A DNA stretch of 22,395 bases from a virus: positions 1-22,395 of the IMG/VR virus record IMGVR_UViG_3300046305_000009; one strand, given 5' to 3'. Below the pieces are notes generated by a model that did not search any database, was not told the origin of the DNA, and worked only from the letters and a program-made list of their open reading frames with translations. Positions 1 to 7,556 of the stretch are shown here, one piece after another; the stretch's first letter is position 1, and each line of letters starts with the position of its first letter. The position numbers and the translations under genes are program-made.

Positions 1-372
1 TTGTGCTTTTAGCCCAAAAAATACAACCGAATTAATGCGGCTAGTTAAATTAATTTTGCAATAAATTTCATCAAAACCAACTGATTTTGTTTGAGATGAG
101 TCGTCAAACATTGCATACTTATTCTCAGTTCTTAAGAATAGCCAATGCGTTGGTGGATTTTCAGGGTCGCTGTTGTTATCAGACGTGGGGATTTTATAGT
201 TATTGGAATTTTGCGCGATAATTGCCCGCCAAAACTTGTTTTGATAAAAAACCTCGTCACCTATATTGTACGTAAAAAATCTGTTCCAAAATGCCGTAGT
301 TCTAGGAACGTTTAAATTGCTTTCAGCTAAATTCGCATCATTGATATTTATTGGCGTGATTTTATTAAGCAT
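1..372 (-). CDS. Tail-associated protein downstream of tape measure, N-terminal part (runs off the window)
   Basis: An open frame starts with ATG at 372 and stays open for 124 codons to the window edge, so the C-terminus is missing. The start overlaps the tape measure stop by 8 bases, which suggests translational coupling; the Shine-Dalgarno is weak. Residues 35-51 (YNIGDEVFYQNKFWRAI) resemble the short aromatic-rich repeats of chitin/carbohydrate-binding-type modules found in phage tail proteins. Residues 76-96 carry a W-x-n-K-Y-A-M-F-D-x-S-x-Q-T pattern that I recognise from tail proteins encoded next to tape measure genes. From position and pattern it is probably a tail-tip or baseplate protein. 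The exact role is not clear. Confidence 0.75.
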   Translation of the reverse strand, partial: MLNKITPININDANLAESNLNVPRTTAFWNRFFTYNIGDEVFYQNKFWRAIIAQNSNNYKIPTSDNNSDPENPPTHWLFLRTENKYAMFDDSSQTKSVGFDEIYCKINLTSRINSVVFFGLKAQ

Positions 373-3300
373 TTGCCACTTTCAAGCCATCGTTTTGAAT
401 AATTGCCAATGTTTTCACAATGCTTTTTAGGTCGTCTTTAATGTCTAAGCCAAACTTTTGCACAGTTATTAACATGTCTTGTTCTTCGGTTGTTTTGTCT
501 TTTTTCGCTGCTTGCTTTTCAGCATTAGCCTGTGCAAATTGATTTTGATTATTACTTGTAACTGTGTTTGCGTAGTCTTGTGTAAAGTATTGGTCGTTAG
601 CCGCATCTTTACCACGCGCCTTGCCAGTTGCTAAGTAGCCAATGTAATCAATGTACGTTTTAAAGCCGTCTGTTTTAGTCGCAGCATAAAGCTCTTGAAA
701 AGACGCTTTGATTGCATCCGCCGCATTAGTCGCATTGTCTTTAATATCAAGCCATGCTGTCGTGAGTGAAGGCAAAGCGTTTGCAAGCTCTAAGCCGCTT
801 TTCGTTGAATAGTCTAAGCCCTGCGCTAGTTTGATTAACTCTTCGCGGCTAGTCGGGGCTGTTAGTCCTAAACTGGCAAACGCATCTGACAATGCCTTGA
901 CTTTTAGTGCTTCTTGCTCTGACTCGCTAGACAATGCAAATATAGAGCCTTGCACACCTGTTTTAAGTGAGTCTACAGCCGCTTGATATGCTGCAAATTG
1001 TTCTCTAATTCCAAACAAATCTGCAAACTGTTTAACGCCTGTAGCGGTAGACTTGTCAATATCTTTAAGAAGCGTATCAAATTCTGCCAATGATGCTGGA
1101 AGCTTTACGCTTGCAGGCAATATAGTTTCAACGTATTTTGTGACGCTCTCATAAACCGTTTGCGTTGCTGATTTAATCGCGCTAGACGCTTGACCAAGCC
1201 CTGCGCTAACGATAGAGCTTAGAGAAAATCCATTGTTGCCATTAGCGCCAAATAGCGTTTGCAATGCTGTAGGTTTAGGCGCAACTGTAGCAGGTTTAAC
1301 GACTTCTACCTGTTCTGTCACGGCTGTAGTGATGACAGTACCAAGCGCATTATTAAGCGTAGTGCCGAAAGAGTCGCGCACATCTAGCAATGCCTGTGCA
1401 GGCGATTTAAATGCTAACGCTGCACTAGCAAGGCTGTTCACAAAAGTTGCTAACGCATCACCAACTTTGCCAGTTGCTTTTGAAACTTCTGCCGCTTTTC
1501 CTACAGTTAAACCGAAACGTTCGGCTAATTCTTTCTGTGAGTTTTGCAGGCTTACACTTGCATTAATCAAATTAACAACTTGCGTTTTATCAGTAATGCC
1601 AGCAAATAAATCTTTAATGCCTTGCTCAACTTTTGTTTGCTGAATAGCATTAACAATTGTTTCGCCTAGCACAGTTTCTACTAGCGCCTCAAATGTTTTT
1701 TGTACGTTTTTAGCTCTGCCTTTTTCGCCAGCGCTTACGCTTCCGCCATCAAAAGTAGCTGAAAATAACCCATAAGAACTTTTGCGTTTTTGCAACAAAT
1801 CAGCCTGTGTTTTAATAGCATCGTCTAGCGCAAAGCCTTTTAAGAAGCTACCAAGCGTTAACGCAAATTGTTCAGACAACCCTGCTAATTGCTTTTCTGC
1901 GCCTAATGGCTTGTATTGCTGTGCGCCTGTCGCTGACGTAAATGTGCCGTTGTCATAAGCGCCAAGCACTTGAGAGCTGAAGCGGGGTATTTTCTTTTTG
2001 CCAAATAATCCGCCAACAAAGCTACCCAAAGCAGCGCCAATTGGCCCACCTATTGCCGCGCCAATTGCTGTAAATGCAGCGCCTTTAATGTTTCCTTGTA
2101 ACAGCTGTAAAGCAGCGCCAGCATAAGGCAAAGCGCCGGTAATTGCGCCAGCGTTAGCGCCAATCAGCCCACCTAAGCTATCTAAAATTCCACCATTTCC
2201 AGTAGCTATTAATGTGCCTAACTTTTCAATTCCGCTCGTAATAAAGCTAGTACCATTGCCAAAAGCATCGCCTAGCCCACTAAATCCATTATCTAAAATG
2301 CCAGACAAGGATTTAATTCCGTTGCCATCAAAAAGGCTTGAAATGCCGCCAGCACTAGCATTTTGACTAAACAGCCCTGCAAGTGTTGCTAATATGCCTT
2401 TTAAGCCGCTGCCTTGCAAAAAGAAATCTACGCCAAACCGAATTACAGACGCTTTGGCACTATTAATAAGCGACTTATAGAATGTTTTAAAGCTGCCCTT
2501 GCCGTTTTCTAGGCTTCTTACAATAGAGTCGCTTATTGAGTTGTAAATGCTATCGGCTGTTTGTTCTGCGTCTTTTGCAATCTCTTCTTGAGCGCGTTTA
2601 GCCTCTTTTATCAGGTTGTCTGTTTGTTCTTTATCAATTTTAAATGAGTTAAGTCGCGCATCCGCCTCAATATTTTTATTCTTAATTTCAATTAATTTAA
2701 CGTACTCTTTATTTTGTGCATCAATAGCGTTTATTGCATCTTGCACATAGCCATTATTTTCGAACTGTAGCGCGTTTGCTTTTAAGAATGCTGCATTACT
2801 TTCATTTATTGCGATTGTTTCTTGAATGCGAGCGACTTCTCTATCATTAATTCCAGCCGCGCCAATCCTTAACAAATCAATTTCGCGCTCTGTATTTTCT
2901 AGCTGTTCTTTACCTGCATTTACCGATGCTGCAATATTATCCTGAACAACACGCAATGATTTTGCATATTCGTATTCTGCAACTTCACCAGCTCGTAAAA
3001 TATCAAAATGCTCACTTAGCTTTCTTGCGCGTTCTTCTTCGGTCTTGCGTAGCGCATCTGTAGCATCTTTTGCAGACTTTTTAATGGCAGAACCAGCTTT
3101 AATTTGCTCGTTTAATCTAGCATCGAAGCCGCCTTCGCCTTCTTTTCTAGCAATATTAAAATTAGGCGATATTCTAGATTGTGCAGTATTGCCACTTGCA
3201 GGCGATATTTGCTGATTAGATATAATGCCAAGCTGTCTTTTTAGCGCGTTAAGTTCCGCCCTATCTTTTGCTTGCGCTGCGTTAAATGCGTTTAAACGAG

Positions 3301-4435
3301 ATGCTTTAGTAGCAGCACTTTCAATTAAAGAGCTTTCAGGGATGCGGCTATCTATTCTGTCCTGTAAAAACAATGCTCTTGTTTTTTGGCTTTGTTTTGA
3401 TGATGGGTCAAGCGGCTTAAGCTTATCAATTAATCCCAATATAGAATTAAGCCCAGCAGTTACCGCCTCAACACCAGTAATTGCAACTGTAATTACCCCT
3501 GAATTAGCAATAGCAAATTTAAAGTCGCGCCATGAATTAGACAAACGGTTTAAAGATGCCTGTGCGCTACCTGCTGCACTTTGTGGGCTATCGCCCAATG
3601 TTTTCGTTAATTCTGCTGCAAATTTAGGCAAAAACTCATCAGATACAAGTTCACCAGCTTTGAGCATATCACCTAGCTTTTCAGTCGTAACGCCCATTGC
3701 GCGAGCTGCTATTTGGAATGCGCCAGGCAATCTTTCGCCTAACTGCCCTCTTAGCTCTTCGGCGCTTACTGTGCCTTTGCTGATAATCTGTTCAATTGCT
3801 TTAAGTGCGCCGCCTGTTTCGTCTGCGCTTAATCCTAAAACTGTAGAAGCTTTTGCAATTGACTCAAAAATATCTCGTGTCTTTTGCCCTTCTAGTGCGG
3901 TGCCTTTTGATGCAGCCGAAAACTTAGCGTAAGCGATTGCCGTGGATTGAAACTCAAGCCCTAATAAAGCTGTCGTATCTTTTAGATATGCGATTTCTTT
4001 TGCAGCATTTGCAGCGCTGCCAGTAGAAAACTTAAGCGTGTTGTTTAGCTTTTCTACGCTAACAGCGACTGGCAATAAAGCAACTCCAAGCCCAGCAATG
4101 CTTCCAGCAATTCCAGCAACTCCAAGACCAGCAATTCCAGCAGCAGCCCCAATCCCAGCAATTTTAGTGATAATGCCAGAGATTCCTAACGATGCTGCTC
4201 GAGACCCTGTAACAAAGCTTAATAAAGTTGAAGATGCTTGCTGCTGATTTTCTCTTAAGGCTTTATTTTGCCTTATGATTGAATCAGTAATTTCACGGCC
4301 TTGTCTGTCGTAAATCTTGCCTAAGTCACGGATGCTATCTTCTGTTTTTTTCCCTTGCGCGGCCAAGTCTGCTAGGCTTTTCTTGCCTTTTTCGACTTGG
4401 CTACTGTCTACCTGAATAATTAAAGCGTCTGACAT
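365..4435 (-). CDS. Tail tape measure protein
   Basis: This 1356-residue protein is the largest in the window and follows the tail chaperone genes, the normal place for the tape measure. It sets tail length and leads DNA ejection. Residues 1-70 are charged and helix/coiled-coil-like. Residues 84-126 form a long hydrophobic Gly/Ala/Ile stretch. Residues 130-280 match the conserved N-terminal tape-measure domain, with an SAEELRGQLGERLPGAFQIAA block around 224-244. A second Gly/Ala-rich hydrophobic region containing GAAIGGPIGAALGSFVGGLFG lies in the middle of the protein, and helical Ala/Lys/Gln-rich segments run to the C-terminus. At the usual 1.5 angstroms per residue this length predicts a tail near 200 nm. 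The start ATG at 4435 has AAAGGA five bases upstream and lies two bases after the previous stop. Confidence 0.95.
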   Translation of the reverse strand: MSDALIIQVDSSQVEKGKKSLADLAAQGKKTEDSIRDLGKIYDRQGREITDSIIRQNKALRENQQQASSTLLSFVTGSRAASLGISGIITKIAGIGAAAGIAGLGVAGIAGSIAGLGVALLPVAVSVEKLNNTLKFSTGSAANAAKEIAYLKDTTALLGLEFQSTAIAYAKFSAASKGTALEGQKTRDIFESIAKASTVLGLSADETGGALKAIEQIISKGTVSAEELRGQLGERLPGAFQIAARAMGVTTEKLGDMLKAGELVSDEFLPKFAAELTKTLGDSPQSAAGSAQASLNRLSNSWRDFKFAIANSGVITVAITGVEAVTAGLNSILGLIDKLKPLDPSSKQSQKTRALFLQDRIDSRIPESSLIESAATKASRLNAFNAAQAKDRAELNALKRQLGIISNQQISPASGNTAQSRISPNFNIARKEGEGGFDARLNEQIKAGSAIKKSAKDATDALRKTEEERARKLSEHFDILRAGEVAEYEYAKSLRVVQDNIAASVNAGKEQLENTEREIDLLRIGAAGINDREVARIQETIAINESNAAFLKANALQFENNGYVQDAINAIDAQNKEYVKLIEIKNKNIEADARLNSFKIDKEQTDNLIKEAKRAQEEIAKDAEQTADSIYNSISDSIVRSLENGKGSFKTFYKSLINSAKASVIRFGVDFFLQGSGLKGILATLAGLFSQNASAGGISSLFDGNGIKSLSGILDNGFSGLGDAFGNGTSFITSGIEKLGTLIATGNGGILDSLGGLIGANAGAITGALPYAGAALQLLQGNIKGAAFTAIGAAIGGPIGAALGSFVGGLFGKKKIPRFSSQVLGAYDNGTFTSATGAQQYKPLGAEKQLAGLSEQFALTLGSFLKGFALDDAIKTQADLLQKRKSSYGLFSATFDGGSVSAGEKGRAKNVQKTFEALVETVLGETIVNAIQQTKVEQGIKDLFAGITDKTQVVNLINASVSLQNSQKELAERFGLTVGKAAEVSKATGKVGDALATFVNSLASAALAFKSPAQALLDVRDSFGTTLNNALGTVITTAVTEQVEVVKPATVAPKPTALQTLFGANGNNGFSLSSIVSAGLGQASSAIKSATQTVYESVTKYVETILPASVKLPASLAEFDTLLKDIDKSTATGVKQFADLFGIREQFAAYQAAVDSLKTGVQGSIFALSSESEQEALKVKALSDAFASLGLTAPTSREELIKLAQGLDYSTKSGLELANALPSLTTAWLDIKDNATNAADAIKASFQELYAATKTDGFKTYIDYIGYLATGKARGKDAANDQYFTQDYANTVTSNNQNQFAQANAEKQAAKKDKTTEEQDMLITVQKFGLDIKDDLKSIVKTLAIIQNDGLKVANA

Positions 4436-4437
4436 TT

Positions 4438-4791
4438 TTATCCTTTGTTTTCTCTCATGGTTTCCAATGCCGTGCTTTCCATAATTCTAATATCTTGAAA
4501 TATATTATCGCGCTCTTTAAATGGCACTTTTAGCCTGCGCCATATTTCAGGTAATACGTTGTAATCTAGCCCTGTAGCACCATTCATGCCTGTACGCCAT
4601 TGTGTACCAATGCAAGAGAAAACTTGATATGACAGCCAGTTATCAGGCCATAACTCGAATTCAACAAGCCCCATATCCATGAGCTGCTCATGCCCATAGT
4701 CAGACAATGCAGAGCCTATGCTTTCAATTTCTGCAATTTTAGCCGCCCGATTAAAGTCAGGGGAATAAAGCACCCTGACAGCGGCTTCTAG
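4438..4791 (-). CDS. Tail assembly chaperone, -1 frame extension (GT-like; DUF1799-like)
   Basis: As a free ORF this begins only at a GTG (4773), giving 111 residues, and it has no good ribosome site. Its frame is open upstream to 4791, exactly where a slippery A AAA AAC ends in the preceding chaperone gene. A -1 slip would fuse the 127 residues of that gene to 117 residues read here, giving about 244 in total. The segment has the DUF1799-type pattern: FELWPDNWLSYQVF, then TQWRTGMNGATGLDYNVLPEIW, then a helical C-terminus. The family is found beside tape measure genes. By analogy with lambda gpG/gpGT, the longer product would bind the tape measure and help load tail tube subunits. Independent translation from GTG cannot be excluded. 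Confidence 0.85.
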   Translation of the reverse strand, partial: LEAAVRVLYSPDFNRAAKIAEIESIGSALSDYGHEQLMDMGLVEFELWPDNWLSYQVFSCIGTQWRTGMNGATGLDYNVLPEIWRRLKVPFKERDNIFQDIRIMESTALETMRENKG

Positions 4792-4797
4792 TTTTTT
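4741..4797 (-). promoter_or_regulatory. -1 programmed ribosomal frameshift signal: slippery site plus nested stem-loop
   Basis: The in-frame codons GTA AAA AAC TAG (4799-4788) contain the heptamer A AAA AAC directly before the stop codon. Four bases after the heptamer a structured element begins. Its outer stem is AGCCGC (4786-4781) paired with GCGGCT (4746-4741). Its inner stem is GTCAGGG (4779-4773) paired with CCCTGAC (4762-4756) around a 10-base loop. Slippage leads straight into the DUF1799-like frame. Slippery site, downstream structure and gene context all agree with a lambda G/GT-type signal. Confidence 0.85.
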
Positions 4798-5171
4798 ACG
4801 CGACCCTCAAGAATTGTAATGCGATATGTTTCGTTGATTGCTTTTGCCGCGCTAGGGAATTCGTTCAACAAAGCCGTTAAATTTTCTTTATTAAACTCAT
4901 CTTCTAAATCCCAGCCGTCAGCAATTTTAAGCATAAACTCAACTGTGCTAACATCTTGCTGTTTTAGCATTTCTGCTACTTTTAACACTTCATCTTTTTT
5001 AGATTTTTTTTGTTCTACAGGCGCTAAGATTTCATCTAGCAATTCCGCGTACTGTGAGCGCGTTCTGTACTTGTAGCTAATTTCAATGGTGACTTCTTCC
5101 CCATCCAGCCGCAAAAAACTCACTTCTTGTTTAAAATTTACTGGTGAATTACCTAGTTGTAACTTTGCCAT
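4788..5171 (-). CDS. Tail assembly chaperone (gpG-like)
   Basis: This 127-residue protein sits between the tail tube gene and the tape measure. It has the profile of small phage tail assembly chaperones: a beta-rich N-terminus (LRLDGEEVTIEISYKY), a charged central region with a lysine run (EQKKSKKDEV), and an acidic helical C-terminal half (ADGWDLEDEFNKENLTALL). It should act in the cytoplasm during tail assembly and not stay in the virion. The start ATG at 5171 has AAAGGA about ten bases upstream. The last sense codons, AAA AAC before TAG, are part of the predicted frameshift site, so the gene should yield a short abundant form and a longer fused form. Confidence 0.85.
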   Translation of the reverse strand: MAKLQLGNSPVNFKQEVSFLRLDGEEVTIEISYKYRTRSQYAELLDEILAPVEQKKSKKDEVLKVAEMLKQQDVSTVEFMLKIADGWDLEDEFNKENLTALLNEFPSAAKAINETYRITILEGRVKN

Positions 5172-5194
5172 GATTTATTATCCTTTATAGTTTG

Positions 5195-5225
5195 TAAAAA
5201 GAACCGCCCCTAGCTAAAGGGCGGC
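5195..5225 (-). terminator. Intrinsic terminator after the main tail tube gene
   Basis: On the minus strand CCGCCC (5224-5219) pairs with GGGCGG (5209-5204) across a nine-base loop, followed by TTCTTTTT. It lies 15 bases after the tail tube stop and before the chaperone gene, where it could lower expression of the chaperone and tape measure relative to the tube protein. Confidence 0.8.
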
Positions 5226-5239
5226 TTCAAGCATTATTG

Positions 5240-5887
5240 CTAAACTGCGTAACGTACTGGGCGACCTAATAATGAAAAGCTTGCATTAACGACGTTAATA
5301 TTGCCTTTGCTTAGTGTCGGCGTTTCATTTAGGAATGCGTAACCATTGTAGTAAGCCGTAGAGCCGCCCGGATAAGCTGCACGTAATGCGCGAATTGCAC
5401 GACTATTGCTTGCTGCTTTTAATGCAACGTAACCCGGCAATGACGGGTCATCACCAATCGTTAATTCAATGCTTTGTGCTGTTGATCCTGTAGGAATTTG
5501 TGACTCGAAATCATTTTCCAAAAACTCGTAAGTTGCATAATTAGGCTCACCGCCAGAAGTTGACAAGTCTGTCACTTGCGTAATTTGTGTGAAGCCCGTT
5601 ACTTTACGAACTGTGCCTGTGCCTGTGCCTGCTGGATAATCCAATAGGACTGTAGAGTCCTCACCCTCAAGATTAAAAGTATTTGCAGTTACACCGCTTA
5701 CGCGGAATACGCGGCCTGCTAGCTTTTGCCAGCCTAAGTTACATTCGATAATGTCGCCATTCACCAAGCCGTGAGCATTGGATGTAATGACTGGAGGGGC
5801 TGCGTTTGTTGCCGCTGTTACTACTAAGTTAGAGCCGTAAGATGTTGCAAGTGAAAATAACACGCCGTTTGGTAGTTGTACTGCCAT
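5240..5887 (-). CDS. Major tail tube protein
   Basis: This 215-residue, beta-rich protein (MAVQLPNGVLFSLATSY...) lies just upstream of the tail chaperones, the normal place of the siphovirus tube subunit that polymerises around the tape measure. Residues 30-55 contain a SNAHGLVNGDIIEC stretch of a type common in tail tube families. The C-terminus (SKGNINVVNASFSLLGRPVRYAV) looks like the closing strands of a tube fold. I chose ATG 5887, which has AAGGAA six to seven bases upstream. The 17 codons before it, back to 5938, run through a terminator hairpin and are not credible. Terminator hairpins flank the gene on both sides. Confidence 0.85.
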   Translation of the reverse strand: MAVQLPNGVLFSLATSYGSNLVVTAATNAAPPVITSNAHGLVNGDIIECNLGWQKLAGRVFRVSGVTANTFNLEGEDSTVLLDYPAGTGTGTVRKVTGFTQITQVTDLSTSGGEPNYATYEFLENDFESQIPTGSTAQSIELTIGDDPSLPGYVALKAASNSRAIRALRAAYPGGSTAYYNGYAFLNETPTLSKGNINVVNASFSLLGRPVRYAV

Positions 5888-5923
5888 GATGTTTCCTTTA
5901 TAAAAAATTGCCTGTTTATGGGC

Positions 5924-5948
5924 GAAAAAAAACCGCATTTAAGCGGCT
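5924..5948 (-). terminator. Intrinsic terminator in the leader of the tail tube gene
   Basis: On the minus strand AGCCGC pairs with GCGGTT (including one G-U pair) around TTAAAT, followed by eight consecutive T (5932-5925). It is an unusually good terminator for a site within a structural operon, only about 40 bases before the tail tube start. A much weaker GCC/GGC hairpin followed by six T lies at 5903-5923. Confidence 0.8.
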
Positions 5949-5954
5949 GGTAAC

Positions 5955-5966
5955 GCCCTCGCGGGC
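5955..5966 (-). other. GNRA-tetraloop hairpin
   Basis: On the minus strand GCCC-GCGA-GGGC forms a four-pair all-GC stem closed by a GCGA loop, which fits the GNRA class. It sits between two terminator-like hairpins in the leader of the main tail tube gene. A role in RNA stability or processing is inference. Confidence 0.6.
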
Positions 5967-5990
5967 AAACAAAAGCTGCAATTACAGCCT
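5967..5990 (-). terminator. Intrinsic terminator after the first tail-tube-like gene
   Basis: On the minus strand AGGCTG pairs with CAGCTT (one G-U pair) around TAATTG, followed by TTTTGTTT. It begins seven bases after the TAA at 5999-5997. Confidence 0.65.
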
Positions 5991-5996
5991 TTATTG

Positions 5997-6428
5997 TTAG
6001 GTTTCTAAAACTTCAGATGTTAAATTTAATACATACTTGCGTTTTACAATAGCATTGGGTTCACCGCGATTTTTAATATCTTGACTTGACTCTGCTGTAA
6101 AAAATGTAATTTCGCCATTGCGCGAGGCTATTTTAAAAGAAGATGAACGATAAAGCTTTGTAACAAGCTCCAGCAAGTCTTGTCCTGCGTCGGTAATTTT
6201 AATTGTTTCAAGCTGAATTGTTTGTGAGGCCGTTCCGACTTTTTTGTCGTGTGGCACAAAGCCAATCAGATTAACGCGAGCTGTTTCATAAACATTACCA
6301 ACATCGCTAAAATTTGATACGCCACCAATTCTAGTGAATGTTAAAGCGTTATAGCCTGCTAATGTTTTATTTAATGGCGTTTCTTGGCTTATATATAAAA
6401 GTGTGCCGTTTGTTACAAATGGGGTCAT
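5997..6428 (-). CDS. Tail-tube-like protein (second tail tube paralogue)
   Basis: This protein has 143 residues from ATG 6428, chosen because AGGGG lies six bases upstream and the start overlaps the preceding stop as ATGA. An upstream ATG at 6449 is less likely. The order of its motifs matches phage tail tube proteins: an N-terminal arm (MTPFVTNGTLLYISQETP), ALTFTRIGGVSNFSDVG, a polar middle with KITDAGQDLLELV (the DAGQ segment is typical), and a C-terminal beta segment (KRKYVLNLTSEVLET). It lies between the tail terminator gene and the other tube gene, so the phage seems to encode two tube-fold proteins. This one may be the minor or the true tube subunit; sequence alone does not settle it. 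Confidence 0.7.
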   Translation of the reverse strand: MTPFVTNGTLLYISQETPLNKTLAGYNALTFTRIGGVSNFSDVGNVYETARVNLIGFVPHDKKVGTASQTIQLETIKITDAGQDLLELVTKLYRSSSFKIASRNGEITFFTAESSQDIKNRGEPNAIVKRKYVLNLTSEVLET

Positions 6429-6832
6429 AGCTCGCCCCTGTAGAAGCATGAAATTGGCAACACATAATTATTGTCTTCAATAATAGGCGGGGCAATACTC
6501 ATAGGTTCTGTAATGTAAATATTAAAGCTACCTTCTTTAAAGTAAACAGGATATAGCGCATCTAATGCAAGCGCTAGATTGGCTGAATATGCTGTGCCAC
6601 TATTCAAAGGCTGCACAATAGAAACTTGAAATATACCATCATATCCCCTATGTGTTCCTTCTATAAATTCCGAATCTGTCCGCGCTGGGATTAAATGCGC
6701 GCGTAAATAACGATTATTTGCAGGCGGTATAAATGCGCGGTTCTCGTAAGCTATTGGCAATGGTGGTGATTGCAATGCTGCCCATGTTGCTAGGCGACTT
6801 TCAAAAGCTGTTCTTATAATAACATTACTCAT
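6425..6832 (-). CDS. Tail terminator protein (gpU-like, DUF4128-like)
   Basis: This 135-residue protein begins with an N-terminal helix (NVIIRTAFESRLATWAAL) and a segment of the type P-I-A-Y-E-N-R-A-F-I-P-P, then a beta region with YLRAHLIPA, GIFQVSIVQPLNSG and a C-terminal PISCFYRGEL. This is the layout of DUF4128/lambda gpU-type proteins, which form a ring that caps the tail tube and joins it to the head. The gene overlaps both neighbours by four bases (ATGA type), which fits tight stoichiometric coupling with the HK97 gp10-like and tube-like genes. Confidence 0.8.
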   Translation of the reverse strand: MSNVIIRTAFESRLATWAALQSPPLPIAYENRAFIPPANNRYLRAHLIPARTDSEFIEGTHRGYDGIFQVSIVQPLNSGTAYSANLALALDALYPVYFKEGSFNIYITEPMSIAPPIIEDNNYVLPISCFYRGEL

Positions 6833-7215
6833 TTAACTGCTTTTCTAATAAATCGCCTAAATTCCAATACGGTTAAACGCACCATTCCTTGAGGGGCTTG
6901 GTTTGAATATCCATTCTCTAGTCTTTGTGCATACGGCAAGCTATTGCTAATGTATGTTATTTTTTTGCTATCGAACTTGGTTAGCTCGCTATTTGCTTTT
7001 GCAATGGTATCGCTACCGCTTTTATCGTCAGGGCTTTGGATGTTTGCATCCACTTCACCAAATCCTAATTGCCAGTTACCTCGAAATGTGCCTTTATCTA
7101 CAGGCGACTTTTCAACAACGCTAGAAAAAACGTCAATAATTACCTTTTTAGCAACTGCATCGGCATTAGCGCTTGATTTTTCAGTAAGCTTTTTAAGATG
7201 CAATGTAAAGCTCAT
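6829..7215 (-). CDS. HK97 gp10-like / minor tail protein Z-like
   Basis: This 128-residue protein shows the gp10/gpZ-type signature: a helical N-terminus, then VVEKSPVDKGTFRGNWQLGFG around residues 33-53 (S-P-V-D-K/T-G-x-x-R-x-x-W is the family hallmark), then ITYISNSLPYAQRLENGYSNQAPQGMVR around 85-112, with the typical Y-A-x-x-x-E-x-G-x-S-x-Q-A-P-x-G-M core. Such proteins act at the head-tail junction during tail completion. It overlaps both neighbouring genes by four bases. Confidence 0.85.
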   Translation of the reverse strand: MSFTLHLKKLTEKSSANADAVAKKVIIDVFSSVVEKSPVDKGTFRGNWQLGFGEVDANIQSPDDKSGSDTIAKANSELTKFDSKKITYISNSLPYAQRLENGYSNQAPQGMVRLTVLEFRRFIRKAVK

Positions 7216-7556
7216 TTACGCACAATCAATTCATAAAGCACATTAACGCCAGCAGGCTCTAGAGCTTTAACATCTACAATGCTATAAACTTTATCGCCTA
7301 CCATTAATCTATCTATCGGTTCAGGTATTGTATTAACGATAATTAACACTTGTTGGTCACTTGCTTTAATCAGCCCATTACTAATAGACGATACGCCATT
7401 GGATATTGCAAAAATAACACCCATGCCAATTGTATCTGTATCGCTAACAAGCAATCCTGTATCAATGTCGTACACTTCTTTAGACACCGTCATTGGTTGA
7501 CCGAATTTAGTTAATAGCTTTAATGCTGTAGCAGCAGTTTTGTCATAATCAAACAC
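7212..7556 (-). CDS. Head-tail connector / stopper protein
   Basis: This 114-residue protein is placed between the DnaT-like adaptor and the gp10-like gene, where siphoviruses encode the head closure (stopper) protein. It has a short helical N-terminus (TAATALKLLTKFGQPMTVS) followed by a beta-rich body (GMGVIFAISNGV, QQVLIIVNTIPEPI, VGDKVYSIVDVKALEPAGVNVLYELIVRK). The last part, in which a small protein reports a residue then 'V-x-x-L-x-P-A/G', is typical of this class. Function is assigned from gene order and this fold pattern. It overlaps its neighbours by four to eight bases. Confidence 0.7.
   Translation of the reverse strand: MFDYDKTAATALKLLTKFGQPMTVSKEVYDIDTGLLVSDTDTIGMGVIFAISNGVSSISNGLIKASDQQVLIIVNTIPEPIDRLMVGDKVYSIVDVKALEPAGVNVLYELIVRK

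Noticed and set aside
1233-1643. Plus-strand open frame of 136 codons
   Set aside because: Antisense to the tape measure gene and without recognisable motif or ribosome site.
3225-3932. Plus-strand open frame of 235 codons
   Set aside because: It lies wholly inside the tape measure gene on the other strand. The product is Ser/Ala/Leu-rich with no family pattern, as expected for an antisense shadow.
5888-5938. N-terminal extension of the tail tube protein (17 codons)
   Set aside because: The extension is read through a terminator hairpin and its T-run, and ATG 5887 has the proper ribosome site.
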